Source: Ilyonectria destructans (lineage: Eukaryota; Ascomycota; Sordariomycetes; Hypocreales; Nectriaceae). Taken from it: a stretch of DNA of 64,000 nucleotides. Numbering within the stretch: position 1 is the stretch's first letter; each line of letters starts with the position of its first letter. Made by a program: the position numbers and the translations under genes. This document shows, in pieces, positions 9,480 to 20,698 of the stretch. The stretch lies in NCBI GenBank assembly GCA_020740775.1, contig JAHEWK010000001.1, positions 434,001-498,000 on the forward strand. Direction: 5' to 3'. The notes below the pieces were generated by a model, which ran no database searches, was not told the DNA's origin, and was given only the letters and a program-made list of their open reading frames with translations.

Positions 9480-10598
9480 ATGGCCCAATCACAACTTTTC
9501 AAGCCTTTGAAAATAGGCAATGTGGAAGTGAAGCATCGTATCGGAATGCCTTCACTCACACGCTTCCGAGCGGACAACAACCGCGTGCCGACGTCCTTGA
9601 TGAAGGAATACTATGGGCAACGAGCCGCTGTCCCCGGCACTTTGATCATCGCGGAGGGCACCTTCGTATCTCCATCGGCGTGCGGCGGGTTTCCTAACGC
9701 GCCAGGGATTTGGAGTCAAGACCAAGTCACTGCTTGGAGAGCCATCACCGACGAGGTCCACAGTAAAGGCTGTTTCATATTCTGTCAGCCTTTTGCAATG
9801 GGCCGTGCTGGCGATGTCGAGGTGGCTAAGAAAGAGGGGATCAACATCGTAGCACCTAGCGCCCTTCCAATCGACAAAGACTCCCCGATACCACAGGCCA
9901 TGACCATCGAAGAAATCAAGCAAATGGTTGACGACTTTGCCAAAGCCTCAGAGAACGCAATCAGCGCTGGTTTCGACGGTGTCGAGTGCCACGGCGCGAA
10001 CGGCTACCTCCTTGATCAATTTATTCAAGATGTCAGTAACACGCGCGACGACGAGTACGGCGGCAGTGTGGAAAACAGGTCTCGGCTCATCAGCGAAATC
10101 ATGGAGGCCATGGTCAATACCGTTGGCCCAGAGCGTGTTGGGCTCCGTCTAAGCCCCTGGAGTTTGTTCCAGGGCATGAGGATGGATGATCCAATCCCGC
10201 AATTTACGGACATCATCAGCAAAGCGAGTCAATTCAACCTTGCGTACCTTCACTTGGTCGAATCGAGAGTGTCTGGTGGCGACGATTCCAAAGGCGACGA
10301 CCGGCTGGACTTTGCATACGACCTCTGGAAGGGACCTATCCTCCTTGCTGGGGGGTATAATCCCGCCGGGGCGCAGAAGTTGGTCGACGAAGAACATCCG
10401 GACAAGGATATTGTGGTCATGTTTGGGAGATACTTCATTGCAAACCCAGATCTGGTATATCGGATCAAGGAGGGCTTAGAGCTTAGCGCATACGACCGTA
10501 ACACTTTCTACGTCAGCACCTCACCAGTAGGTTATGTAGACTATCCGCTGAGCATGGAGTATTTGGAGAGCGAAAAGATTTCAATCAGCACCAACTGA
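9480..10598 (+). CDS. NADH:flavin oxidoreductase, Old Yellow Enzyme family
   Basis: Single exon, 372 aa. It is an FMN-binding TIM barrel of the OYE family, which reduces activated C=C bonds with NAD(P)H. Visible signatures are the N-terminal LFKPLKIGNVEVKHRIGMPSLTR strand, the substrate/FMN motif HGANGYLLDQF (H171, N174, Y176 in this numbering), the NTRDDEYGGS(V)ENR segment, and the phosphate-binding tail VMFGRYFIANPDL. The usual QLWHxGR motif is altered to QPFAMGR, so the Trp-His pair found in many members is missing. Such changes occur in fungal secondary-metabolism homologues. ATG 9480 is preferred to an upstream start because family alignment begins there and a TATA box lies between. Likely cytosolic. 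The substrate is unknown. Confidence 0.9.
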   Translation: MAQSQLFKPLKIGNVEVKHRIGMPSLTRFRADNNRVPTSLMKEYYGQRAAVPGTLIIAEGTFVSPSACGGFPNAPGIWSQDQVTAWRAITDEVHSKGCFIFCQPFAMGRAGDVEVAKKEGINIVAPSALPIDKDSPIPQAMTIEEIKQMVDDFAKASENAISAGFDGVECHGANGYLLDQFIQDVSNTRDDEYGGSVENRSRLISEIMEAMVNTVGPERVGLRLSPWSLFQGMRMDDPIPQFTDIISKASQFNLAYLHLVESRVSGGDDSKGDDRLDFAYDLWKGPILLAGGYNPAGAQKLVDEEHPDKDIVVMFGRYFIANPDLVYRIKEGLELSAYDRNTFYVSTSPVGYVDYPLSMEYLESEKISISTN

Positions 10599-10863
10599 TA
10601 AACGGCACATGTTAGGCAGATTTTGGAAACATTAGAGAATCAATTAGGGGGGGTTTTAGCGTCCCTCAATTATTAGATAGATTAAAGCCATACAGTCGTT
10701 ACAAACAATAGGGGCACACTTATCTTTTTCTGAAGCTCTAAACCCAGCCTACATTTATCGTTCACCATAGACGATAACCTTGCTGTGAGTATGCTAGTGG
10801 ACCCTTGGTATTTATTATTGCCGTACTACTATAATCTACATGACAATAACTATGTCAATAGCA

Positions 10864-13513
10864 CTACTTGACATACATCCACACAAGATCCTTAGCCAAG
10901 GCAGTATCACCACTGACAGTGACAACATGTTTGTCCCCTGGCATAACATCAAATCCATTGTCACTCAGTTTGAGTCCTTCACTCTCCTCGAACGTAAAAC
11001 CCTTTACCGGAGCCTCTGCAGACACTGTGATCTGATCGTTCGATGAAGAGACTTCTACCGTGACCTTTCGATTAGAGAAGTCTAGGTATTTAAAGGGCTG
11101 CGGCCAGGCCGTATCTGTAGCCACAACCTGTCCATCAACACTCACGACCGCGTGGATAACGAAAGGATCGGAGCTCTCTAAGTCCAGGCCATCACAAGAC
11201 TTAGTCGCATTCACTCGATGGGACTGGAATAACTCCGTCGTGCCGTTTGGACTTGCCAGCGTCTGGGTAGTGATGTTTTCACTGACAAGATCGCCTGACC
11301 GGATAGAAATGAACTTGATCGTCACGTCAACTTCCACCGCCACTTGATGGCTACTTGCAATCCACAAATCGAATTCGCTGGTGTTGGTCGCCGTCGTATC
11401 GGCATGACCTGAAGTCCACACTGGACAAGCGCGAGCAATGCCCACGTCCAAGGGCCGTAGAGCTCGGGAGATGGCGTAAAAGGCTGGTTTCTTGACGAGA
11501 TAATAGTCAACGATAGCCCACGACATGGTGGGCCAGCAATCGTTGAGCTGCCAGACAAGCACGCCGCCGCATTTGCGCGCCCCAGCTCGTCCCCACATTC
11601 GTCGCCAGGCCTTGTATGCATACCGCATGGTTTCCGCTTGAAGAATCTGGGTGATGTGGGTGAAAGACGACAGATTGTATGGGACCTGGAAGTTCTCGGC
11701 GACATATGTCACAAGACGACGCTCATGATCAATGGCTTTGTTTCGAAAGTCCATCATCATTGAGCCTGGTTGCTGCTGCTGGGGGTTGGTGATCATTCGG
11801 CGGGTGGTCTCGACATGGGGGTAGGCCTCCATTCCGAACTCGCTGACAAAACGGCCGGCTAGTTGGTCGCAATCTTGGTATCTCCTCATTTCTCCGTGCC
11901 AGACTAGTTTTTGTGAGGTTAGGTCGTAACGAGCGATGGATGGAATGACTTACTATTCCACTGGTGAATGTCACCCACGGTTGGATCGGTTGTATGTTTC
12001 CCATCACCCCAAGGGCTTCCCGGGTGATAGACCATAGACGGATCCTCCTCTTTTATCCATTTCGGTAGCAAGTGCTCGTAGATGTAACGTGCAGGGAATG
12101 TCGACTTGAGCCACGACTCTGGATCAGTGTCATCACGTTTATACTCCAGCTTGTACCTCTCCTGGACCTGATAGTCCTCGTTGTTTCCGGCCCAAATGAC
12201 CACTGAAGGGTGAGTTCTCAGCCGCCTGATATTTTGTCGTGCCTCCTCCTCAAGAGACGCGAGAAATTTGGGATAGACTGGATAGCTGGCGCAAGCAAAT
12301 GCGAAATCATGCCAGACCAATATCCCAAATGCGTCGCAAGCGTCTAGAAATGCATCGTCCTCGTATATTCCACCACCCCATACACGTATCATGATCTGGT
12401 TAGATTCCACCATGAGCTTCATCCAGTCAAAATAGCGATCCTTTGTCATCTGTGCAAGATAACTGTCACCGGGGATCCAGCACGAACCACCAGCAAAGAT
12501 ATCGATGCCGTTGATGCGAAAGTAGAAGGATTTGCCAAATTCGTCCTTCTCTTGGACTAACTCGCAACGACGAAAACCAATGAATTTGGTCTGGGCACTG
12601 ATTTTCGTATCTGCTCGAATAAGCTCTGCGGACAATCGGTAGCGAGATTGTGATCCATAACCATGAGGATACCATAACGAAGGCTCGTTAAGCTGTAGCC
12701 CTGCTTTCGCCAAGCCATTGGCGTCAACATGGCACTCTTGTTGAAGGAGTGTCTTCTCCTCGTGGAAAAGTGACAGAATAATCTTGTCGCCCTCCCGCAC
12801 ACCTTCGCCGACCCTTGCGTACAAGTGGCCAGAGCAAGTTTTAAGATCCGGTGAGACTTCATACTGCGCCCAAACATCGTCAACACGCGCAACGTACTGT
12901 TCGAGGAGAACTGGTCGCCAAGGCCCTGCTGTCATCAGGATAGGGCCCCAATCCCAACCCCAGTTGTACTGAGCTTTGCGCACGGGAATACGGCCTGCTT
13001 CGGTTTGGCGGACGTGGAAAGTGTGCTCTGGGTGTTGACGGACGAGCTCTCGACCGCATAGGAGTGCAGATTTGAACACGATCTGAAGCTCGTTTTCTTG
13101 GTTCCAGAGGAGAAGCTCGGAGACATGGACCCGATGAGAGATGTGCATATTGTCAGACTCCAGAATTGTCTTTCCGTTGAGACTAACAGTGGCGAAGGTG
13201 TCAAGTCCTAGAAATACCAAGTCCATTCTGGCACCCTCGACAAAAGGTGCGGTGAACTGGGTTCGGTAGACCCAATCCTTTTCCGCGATCCATTGCACTG
13301 CAAGCTCGTTGGCATCCAGGAACGGATCAGGGATTCTAAGAGTTTATTAGTATTTGGGTAGCTTGACGTCTATAGTGATGCATACTGTTTGTTGGCAAGA
13401 AGGTCAATATGGACCTCGCTGGGCACTTGTTTGACAGGAAACCAAGTACTCTCGGACTGGTCATCACACTGCTTCATAGACCAGCCAGTCTTCAACTCTG
13501 TAGATTGCTGCAT
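10864..13513 (-). CDS. mndB: Beta-mannosidase, GH2, intracellular (MndB type), 3 exons
   Basis: Exons are 13513-13386, 13335-11954 and 11903-10864, giving 849 aa with GT..AG introns in frame. It removes terminal beta-linked mannose from manno-oligosaccharides. The order is the GH2 sugar-binding domain (NWGWDWGP near residues 167-174), an immunoglobulin-like domain, the TIM barrel, then C-terminal beta domains. The acid/base Glu is in WAGNNE (about residue 429) and the nucleophile Glu in VSEFG (about 525). RVWGGGIYE and VWQLNDCWPT are family landmarks. The first exon starts directly with the enzyme and no signal peptide, so it should act inside the cell, on sugars imported by a transporter. 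It is divergent from the dehydrogenase gene at 13948 across a 434-bp intergenic region. Confidence 0.93.
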
Positions 13514-13947
13514 GCTGGCAAATGATTGAAATGTTGCTACTGCCTTTTCAATTCAGCAATTAATTGAGACAATCTTAGTACAAAGTTGTGCTTTGTATGA
13601 ATACTGAAGCAGGATTGAGGCGGCTTATTTATTTAGTTATGTTATTATCGCACAAGACTAAGACGATAGGGCATTTCCAAATGGCTAACAACGGGCGGGG
13701 TATTGTGGAGTAACGTATGAGCCTGGGTAATTTCGGGAAAAGCGCTATTCCCGTGTCCAAAGTGATACGGAGATCCAATCCTCCGTGCTCGTTTGGTACG
13801 AAAGACCGAAATGTGGGGAAGCTGGACTCGACTCAGGTGACATGTCTTCTTTGGTCTTCAATCTTTCAGTCTTCAGTATCAAGTAACAAACAGGTAGGGT
13901 AGCACGAAGAGAGAGGATCGAGAGACAGTGCAACTACACTAGAAAGT
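13514..13947. promoter_or_regulatory. Shared divergent promoter, with a CreA-type site
   Basis: These 434 bp lie between two head-to-head genes, the beta-mannosidase (minus) and the flavocytochrome (plus). GCGGGG at 13695-13700 fits the carbon-catabolite repressor consensus SYGGRG. That motif is short and expected by chance about every 250 bp on either strand, so it is only suggestive. Confidence 0.45.
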
Positions 13948-15604
13948 ATGGAAGATAAGCTATTCTCATTGCCAGATCGTAAGTTGTTGACCATCAATCA
14001 AGCCGGTCTCGGTCGCTGATGGCTTTAGTGCACCACCACCAGAGTGAGGATGATTGCTGGATTGCAATCCACGGCAACGTTTACAATGTAGGTCTCTCAT
14101 AACAGTGAATCTACACGGGCGCTGGTCACTTTCGATCGCTTTTAACTGACTGATTCACACCAGATTACCAGCTTCTTAGGCAATCACCCTGGGGGAAAAG
14201 CCATCATTCTTCGCCATGCTGGCACTGATGCGACAAATGCCTTCGAGGACGTCCATCCAATCGAACTTCTTGACGAATACCTAACCCCTGACCAACTTTT
14301 GGGTCGGTTGGAGCCCACTGCTCAGGTCAAAAAAACAACCACACAATCAACGCCTGCAGTTCTCCCAATGGCGACGATACTGAGCATCGTTGAGATGGAA
14401 CGCATTGCCTTGGAGCGTCTCAGCCCCAAGGCTCTCGCGTACTACGCATCCGGCACAGACGATCAAATCACGAAACTCGCCAACGGAAATATTTTCAAGT
14501 CTATTTTGCTCCGGCCAAGGGTATTCGTGGACTGCACCCACTGCTCGTTATCAACAACTCTCCTAAGCAACCGGGTCGGCTTGCCAATCTTCATTGCCCC
14601 GGCAGCCATGGCCAAGTTGGCACATCATTCGGGTGAAGCTGGTATTGCTGCTGCTTGCTCTAGGCTGAATGCGCTGCAAATTATCAGCAAGAACGCGTCC
14701 ATGTCCGTGACAGACATTGTGCAGGCAGGCCCCGATGCAGTTTTCGGCTGGCAGCTTTACGTTCTCAAGGATACCAAAGCCACAGAGAGGACCTTGGCTC
14801 ACATCAAGACTATCCCGCAGATCAAATTCATCGTTTTGACTCTCGATGCTCCCTTCCCAGGAAAACGGGAAGCTGATGAGCGTTACAAGGCTGCAGAAGT
14901 CGCAGCAGGGGCATCTCCGTCAGTTTGGGGGACGGAATCTGCCCTCACCTGGCACAAGACTTTGGTCTGGCTGTGCCGTCATACTGACCTTCCAATTGTG
15001 TTGAAGGGCATCCAGACCCATGAGGATGCGCACATGGCGACCAAGTTCCCGGCCGTCAAGGGCATTATCCTATCTAATCATGGTGGCAGGGCGTTGGACA
15101 CTACCAACACGCCCATTCAGGTCCTGTTGGAAATACGAAAATTCTGTCCGCGGGTTCTTGATCAGTTGGAGGTTTGGGTTGATGGAGGCATCAAGAGGGG
15201 ATCCGATGTGATCAAGGCGCTGGCTCTGGGCGCGAAGGGTGTTGGGCTCGGTCGAGCGGCACTTTACGGCCTGGCCGTAGGCGGGGAGGAAGGCGTTTAT
15301 CGATCTCTGCAGAGTATGTTTTCTCGGTTTCCCTTTTCATCAAAATCGCATTTGCCGACTGACTTGAAATGAAGTTCTCGCGGATGAAGCTGTGACGACT
15401 ATGAGGCTACTTGGCGTTGGTCGTGTAAGCGATCTTAGACCCTACCATGTGAGTACTGCGAATTCCCACTAACCCGTCTGAGCGAACAAGGGCACTGGTT
15501 GATTAAACACCCTACAGGTTAACGCTGCTGCATTGAATTCTCAGCTTTATGATGGGCCGTCAGGTTTAGATGCACCAGAAACCAGTGTCAGCGCGAAACT
15601 ATAG
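13948..15604 (+). CDS. Cytochrome b5-fused FMN-dependent 2-hydroxy-acid dehydrogenase (flavocytochrome b2 type), 5 exons
   Basis: Exons are 13948-13978, 14029-14087, 14164-15313, 15375-15448 and 15518-15604, giving 466 aa. Residues 8-75 are a cytochrome b5 domain with the two haem histidines in NHPGG (H38) and DVHP (H61). Residues about 95-440 are an FMN TIM barrel with the catalytic base in SNHGGR (H336) and its partner Arg (R339), then DGGIKRGSD and GLGRA for FMN phosphate. The family oxidises L-lactate or related 2-hydroxy acids. No mitochondrial presequence is visible: the protein starts straight into the b5 domain. Instead it ends in AKL, a recognised PTS1-type tripeptide, so peroxisomal location is plausible. 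It is divergent from the beta-mannosidase and upstream of the sugar transporter. Confidence 0.9.
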
Positions 15605-15895
15605 GCATCGAATAAGACACATCTTTTTGAATCGTGTACCGCGTAATGAATTATACTAGATGAGCGTGGACATTCCACGCCACCTGCTAAAGTTCTGTAA
15701 TGAACCAAAATAAACCAGACTTGCCAATACTAACATGTCGCTGTGACGCTCATTTTGGTGGCTAAAAGCTACATGAACTCTCTCCACCTCGCACCATTAA
15801 GTGGCGTGACGTCCGGGTGATCTGAGGCTACCTCGGTTCTTGGCACGAAGATATAAATCCCCGTGTCACGCTTTCGGCCTAGTCCTTGGGGAAGG
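15605..15895. other. Intergenic, upstream part of the sugar-porter promoter
   Basis: 3' flank of the flavocytochrome gene and 5' region of the transporter. A TATAAAT element lies near 15852. Confidence 0.4.
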
Positions 15896-15912
15896 CCGGG
15901 GACCCCGCGGGG
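15896..15912. promoter_or_regulatory. Clustered CreA-type sites upstream of the sugar transporter
   Basis: Within 17 bp there are three matches to SYGGRG: CCGGGG (15896-15901), and GCGGGG on both strands through the palindrome CCCCGCGGGG (15903-15912). Paired CreA sites are the arrangement that usually matters for glucose repression. They lie about 250 bp before the ATG and just downstream of TATAAAT, so they could fall in the 5' leader. Confidence 0.45.
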
Positions 15913-16158
15913 AATCACAGGGATGTCTCATTGTGACCGACTCCCTAAGCCAAGCATCTTCAAGCGAACCTGGAGCTATAAGAATACATGCATGCCTTCT
16001 TCAATTCAGCTTTTGGGGAAATACCATTGCCACCTTCACACCAAGACTGATCGGCTTGTTAATTGGTGGTCCGGCTCGTTTTTCCGTCAGGACTCCCAAC
16101 CCTTCCAACAGTCAACACACAACTCGATTGACTCCATCACGAGTCCAAGTCTTCCATC

Positions 16159-18081
16159 ATGGACAAAGTCAAGGACGAATCCATGTTGAAGGAAGTTGAA
16201 AACATGGAAAACCTGCAGGACTCGATGGAGACGTACGCCAACATCATGGCCAAGGACAAGCCTGACCCACGAGGACCAGGCTACATCAAGCTGTATCTTC
16301 TTTGTTCAGCCGTCTTTCTATGCTCGACTATGAACGGTAAGCACTAACGTTCCCTGAAAAGGATTAAAAAATGCTGAATTAAGTAGGGTTTGATAGTAGC
16401 TTGATGGGTTCCATCAACGCGCTTCCAAACTACACTTCATACTTCAACCTACCGGAGAACGGCAACGCCAGTACCGGTATTGTTTTTGCCATTTTCCAGG
16501 TGAGGGCGAATATCACATTCCCATGCCACTACGTAGTACTGATAACTTTACAGGTTGGTCAAATGTGCGGCGCTCTCTTCATCTGGATGACGGACTGGTA
16601 TGGACGAACATGGCACATCTTCTTTGGCTGCTTGGGCGTGTGCGTTGGAACCGTCGTAACGTCTCTGTCAACATCTCTACCCATGTTTATTGCAGGGAGG
16701 TTTCTTCTGTCCTTCTTTGCGACCTGTGCACACACTGCTGCTCCTCTGTATCTGGTTGAGCTAGCCCCGGCAGCCTACCGCGGAACGATCGCAGGAATGT
16801 ACAACACCTTCTACAACGTGGTATGTATTAATCTTAAAGATGGTAATATCTTGCTAAACTATTACTTTAGGGCTCCGTGTTTGCCACCTCATCGGTGTAC
16901 GCCTGCCACAAATACCTCTCCCATAGTGGTGACATAGATTGGAGACTCCCTCTTTGGCTTCAGATGGTTTGTCCGGGATTGGTCTGCATACTTATCAAAT
17001 TCTACCCTGAGTCTCCCCGATGGTAGGTTGATTACCCTTGGACCGTGATAGCTCGGTCGATAGGGAGCTTCAGGATGCTGACCTCTGACTGTAGGCTCGT
17101 TGCCAAGAACCGACGCGAAGAAGCAAGGGCTATTATCGCTAAGTATCACACCAACGGCGACATTGACCACCCGCTTGTTGCCCTGCAAATGAGAGAGATG
17201 GTTGCAACAATTGATGAAGACCACGAAGCGTCTTGGAAAGATCTTTTCGATCTCAGTGTGCTGGTTGAATCGCGTTCCAGCCGTTACAGATTGATGCTCA
17301 ATATCGCATTCTCTTGGTTTGGTCAATTTAGCGGAAACAAGTCAGTCATGACGATCCTTTGTCCACAACTTGCACAACTGACAGTCGTATTAGTATCGTG
17401 TCCTACTACCTACCCATCATGCTTACTGGTATTGGAATCACAAACACCAACACCAAACTGATTCTGAATATCGTGTATGCGGTTGTCGGCTGGGTCTCTT
17501 CCATCATCGGCTCTCGTCTACACGATGTCGTCGGTCGCCGCAAGATGCTCATCACTGCCACAGCAGGAATGACAGTATGCTTGGCAATAGTTGCGGCATG
17601 TGCAGCCGGATACACGGAATACGGCAACCAGGCGTCGTCCACTGTCAGCATCGTCTTCATTTTCATGTTCGGCGCAATCTTTGCCTGTGGCTTCACCCCA
17701 ATGCAGCCTATTTACCCTGCCGAAGTCGTGAGCAATAAGATGCGAGCCAAGGCCATGGGAACGTTCAAGCTGACAGCCGGAGCGGCTGGATTCCTCAACA
17801 CCTTTGTTGGTCCCATTGCGCTCTCTAATGCAAGTCACCCAATCCCCCCCCCTCAAGCTCAACGCTAATCTTCTGTCAAGATCGGCTATTGGTTCTATGT
17901 GTTTTTCGTGTTCTGGGATACCTTTGAGATGACCTTTATGTATTTCCTATTCGTTGAAACCAAAGGCTCTACACTGGAGGAGCTGGACGTTATATTCGAA
18001 GCAAAGAACCCCCGAAAGGCCAGCGTTGAAGCTGCAAAGGCTCGGAAGAGGATCATCAAACAGAGAGGATCCTCGGTCTAG
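16159..18081 (+). CDS. MFS sugar transporter (hexose/disaccharide porter type), 7 exons
   Basis: Exons are 16159-16336, 16387-16499, 16554-16820, 16871-17022, 17095-17340, 17394-17829 and 17881-18081, giving 530 aa. It is a plasma-membrane sugar porter with 12 predicted helices and a hydrophilic N-terminus of about 45 residues. Family marks are the DWYGRT loop after TM2, the PESPRW motif after TM6, a long central loop, GNNIVSYYLP in TM7, and [11 protein letters not shown] after TM12. The sixth intron starts with GCAAGT: only a GC-AG splice keeps the frame between SN and IGYW. It lies between the flavocytochrome and the Zn2Cys6 regulator on the same strand. Import of manno-oligosaccharides for the intracellular beta-mannosidase is a reasonable inference, though the substrate cannot be read from sequence. 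Confidence 0.92.
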
Positions 18082-18546
18082 TTTTTATTGGATAGGGCGA
18101 AGGAGCACAGAGGCTGTCATTATAAGAAATGTGAGATAACGGCGTGTATACTACCAACCCAAAAATTGAGCCAACAGTTTGCAATACATTTATTAATTGG
18201 GAGGCGTTCTTGTCAAGCTGTGAAATGAGACGAATCGATGTATTATTGCATGTCCACGAAATACACTGTGCTTCTTTATGTGCTAAAGCAGGGAAATTTC
18301 TAACCACTACTATAGTGTAACTAGAAGCAATCGATGACGGACTAGATGACAGGATTGAGAGAGGAGAAACATGTACAGTGGCGTTTAGAGGTGGGTCGGA
18401 AAAACCATCGCCCGGAATATTTACCCCTCTCTACTAGCTTAGATTTGCTCGTGTATTTCTGTCTCTTTGTCTGCGTCACTGATCTACTGTCCGCTCTGTA
18501 CGAGAGCGAAGGATGCCGAACTGAGAAAAAGCATGTCCAAGTCGGC
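18082..18546. other. Intergenic, promoter region of the Zn2Cys6 gene
   Basis: An open frame extends upstream from 18547 to 18346, but its translation is not protein-like (MTGLREEK and onward). I see nothing else. Confidence 0.45.
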
Positions 18547-20698
18547 ATGTTTCATTCATTTGAGTCACAGATTCCAACACATCCCGCGCCCGCAAGTTCG
18601 GGAAGGTCCTCGGGTCCTTCACGCAAGGTAAACAAGTCATGTCTGGAATGCACCCGTCGAAAGGTGAAATGCGATGGTGGCTATCCTTGTTCGAGTTGCC
18701 AGCATTACCACGTCTCTGAAGCTTGCGTCTATACACACCGGAATAGACGTCAGGCTGCAAGCAAGAGGTAACGCACCATGTAACTAATGAACGCTATTGA
18801 CTGTTTTACTAATTACTGTTCGTCATTTTGAGTAAAGCGCCCTGGAAAAAGCTACAGACACTGTGCGTCGCCAAGCTGACGTTCTTCAACGCCTCTTTCC
18901 TGGATATTCACTCGATGAATTGCTTGCAAAGAACCGATTGGAGCTCATCAGCCTGTTATCGCCGAGCGCCACAGACGACAGACCTTTACAGACTCAGATA
19001 TGGCCAATTTCGACCAGTGTATCCCCTGTCGTCTCCGGCGATCTGGAAGATGCACACGATTCCCCCGATGAGTCCGACACTGGTGAGTCTGGGGAAGAGA
19101 GACATTGGGAAGAGCCGGCACAAAACCCGGCCACAATTGCCGCTAGCGACGACATCAACGCCATCAGTCTGGCGGGCGACCGTCACCGCCGCTCATACCT
19201 AGGCATCACCTCCGTGAGCGCTGTTCTGAGAGTGCTATTTCGGCTTTGCCCTGCCGCCAAGAAGCGCACTATCGAAGAATCAAAGACATGGCCTGACGTT
19301 CAACAGAACGACCCCCGTCCTTCTGTGATGAAACCAGCTCTTGGTATTGCTCCGTCTTCCGATTCATTGCGAGAACAGCGCTACGTTGGCTTTTACTTCG
19401 AGCATGTACACTCTATTACACCGCTCATACATGAGGAGTCCTTTCGGGCAACTTTCGCCGCTGCCGATCGTCAAACTCCGGCATGGCAGGGTCTATGCAA
19501 CATGGTCCTCACGCTGGGTTCCATTGCCTCTGGAAGTGACACTGCTCACATCCAGTATTACAACCAGGCTCGCTCCTTCATCGATCTCGACTCTCTGGGC
19601 TCCGGAAATCTGGAAAGCTTGCAGGCGCTGTGCCTACTTAGCGGATACTATCTCCACTACAGAAACTCGCCAAACATGGCATACGCGATCCTCGGCGCAG
19701 CCCAGCGCTTGGCCATAGCCCTGGGATTGCATCGAGAGTCCCCAGTCCGGAACGACTACCAGGATTCCGACACTGCTCAGCGCTCCGCCATTCGAATCGA
19801 AACTCGGCGACGGACATGGTGGAGTCTTTACTGCCTCGATACGTGGGCGAGCATGACCTTGGGTCGCCCGACTTGTGGACGATGGGATAGCACGACTATG
19901 AACACATTATTACCAAATGCCCTGAACACGGACGATCACTTTGCAATCTCCCTCCGAGCAAGTTGCCAGTTTTGCCACATCTGCAATCGTCTCCAGCATC
20001 GGTTCGCGCAATCTACCCGCCTCAACACGGCAGAAGCCCAGGCTTTTGATCTCGAACTGCAACAATGGCATGAATCACTACCTCCAATCCTCAAAGACAC
20101 CATCAATCCCCCGCCTCGCATCACTGTCGCAAGTGAGTTCCTCCGCAACAGATATTATAATGTACGCCTCATGTTGTCCCGATGCTTTCTCTTATATCTC
20201 GCCTACGAGGACCTGAATGGACACGTTCCAAGCCAAGCAGAGGCGCAGATGGCTGACTTGTGCCGCGTAATTGCGGCGGATGCTATTGACGCCATTGCGG
20301 TCCACTGGGTCCCCAATCGAATCCAAGTTTGGAATTCCGCGTGGTACTTATTCCAAGCGTGTATGGTGCCGCTACTCTCAATATCCATGAAAATCTCGTC
20401 TAGTCCGGGCAGCATGCAGGCCGATAGTGTTGTGTCATGGAACAAAAGCTTAAACAAAGCTCTTGAGGTATTTACAGAGATGAAGCCGTGGATGCGGACT
20501 TCTGATCGCTCTCCGGATATTGTGGCTGTTTTATTCCAAGCTGTATCTCAAGGGGCTGAAGGGACAGTAAATACGCCGTCAGTCACTGATGGAGGGCCAC
20601 TTCTGTTTGGGTTGGGTGATGAGCAGCTGACAGAGATGGACTGGAGCATGTTTTTCAGTGACGAGGACATATCCTATAGTTTATTTTCATTGACTTGA
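18547..20698 (+). CDS. Zn2Cys6 transcription factor with fungal-specific TF domain, 2 exons
   Basis: Exons are 18547-18767 and 18838-20698, giving 693 aa. The zinc cluster is canonical, C-x2-C-x6-C-x5-C-x2-C-x8-C at residues 32, 35, 42, 48, 51 and 60, with the basic TRRKVK stretch after the second Cys. The following 'ALEKATDTVRRQADVLQRLFPG' segment is a probable linker and coiled coil for dimerisation. From about residue 230 comes the PF04082 middle homology domain (YFEHVHSITPLIHEESF, then a RRRTWWSLYCLD motif), and an acidic C-terminus ending EMDWSMFFSDEDI could activate transcription. It is next to the sugar transporter on the same strand, so it is the natural candidate regulator of the 10.9-20.7 kb genes. 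Start 18547 is preferred because the upstream frame is not protein-like. Confidence 0.9.

Noticed and set aside
15902..15912. CCCCGCGGGG as a terminator hairpin
   Set aside because: Fungal genes do not end at such hairpins; the site is better read as overlapping CreA boxes upstream of the porter.
18346..18546. N-terminal extension of the Zn2Cys6 factor
   Set aside because: Hydrophobic, unlike regulator heads; ATG 18547 is 31 codons before the zinc cluster, as usual.
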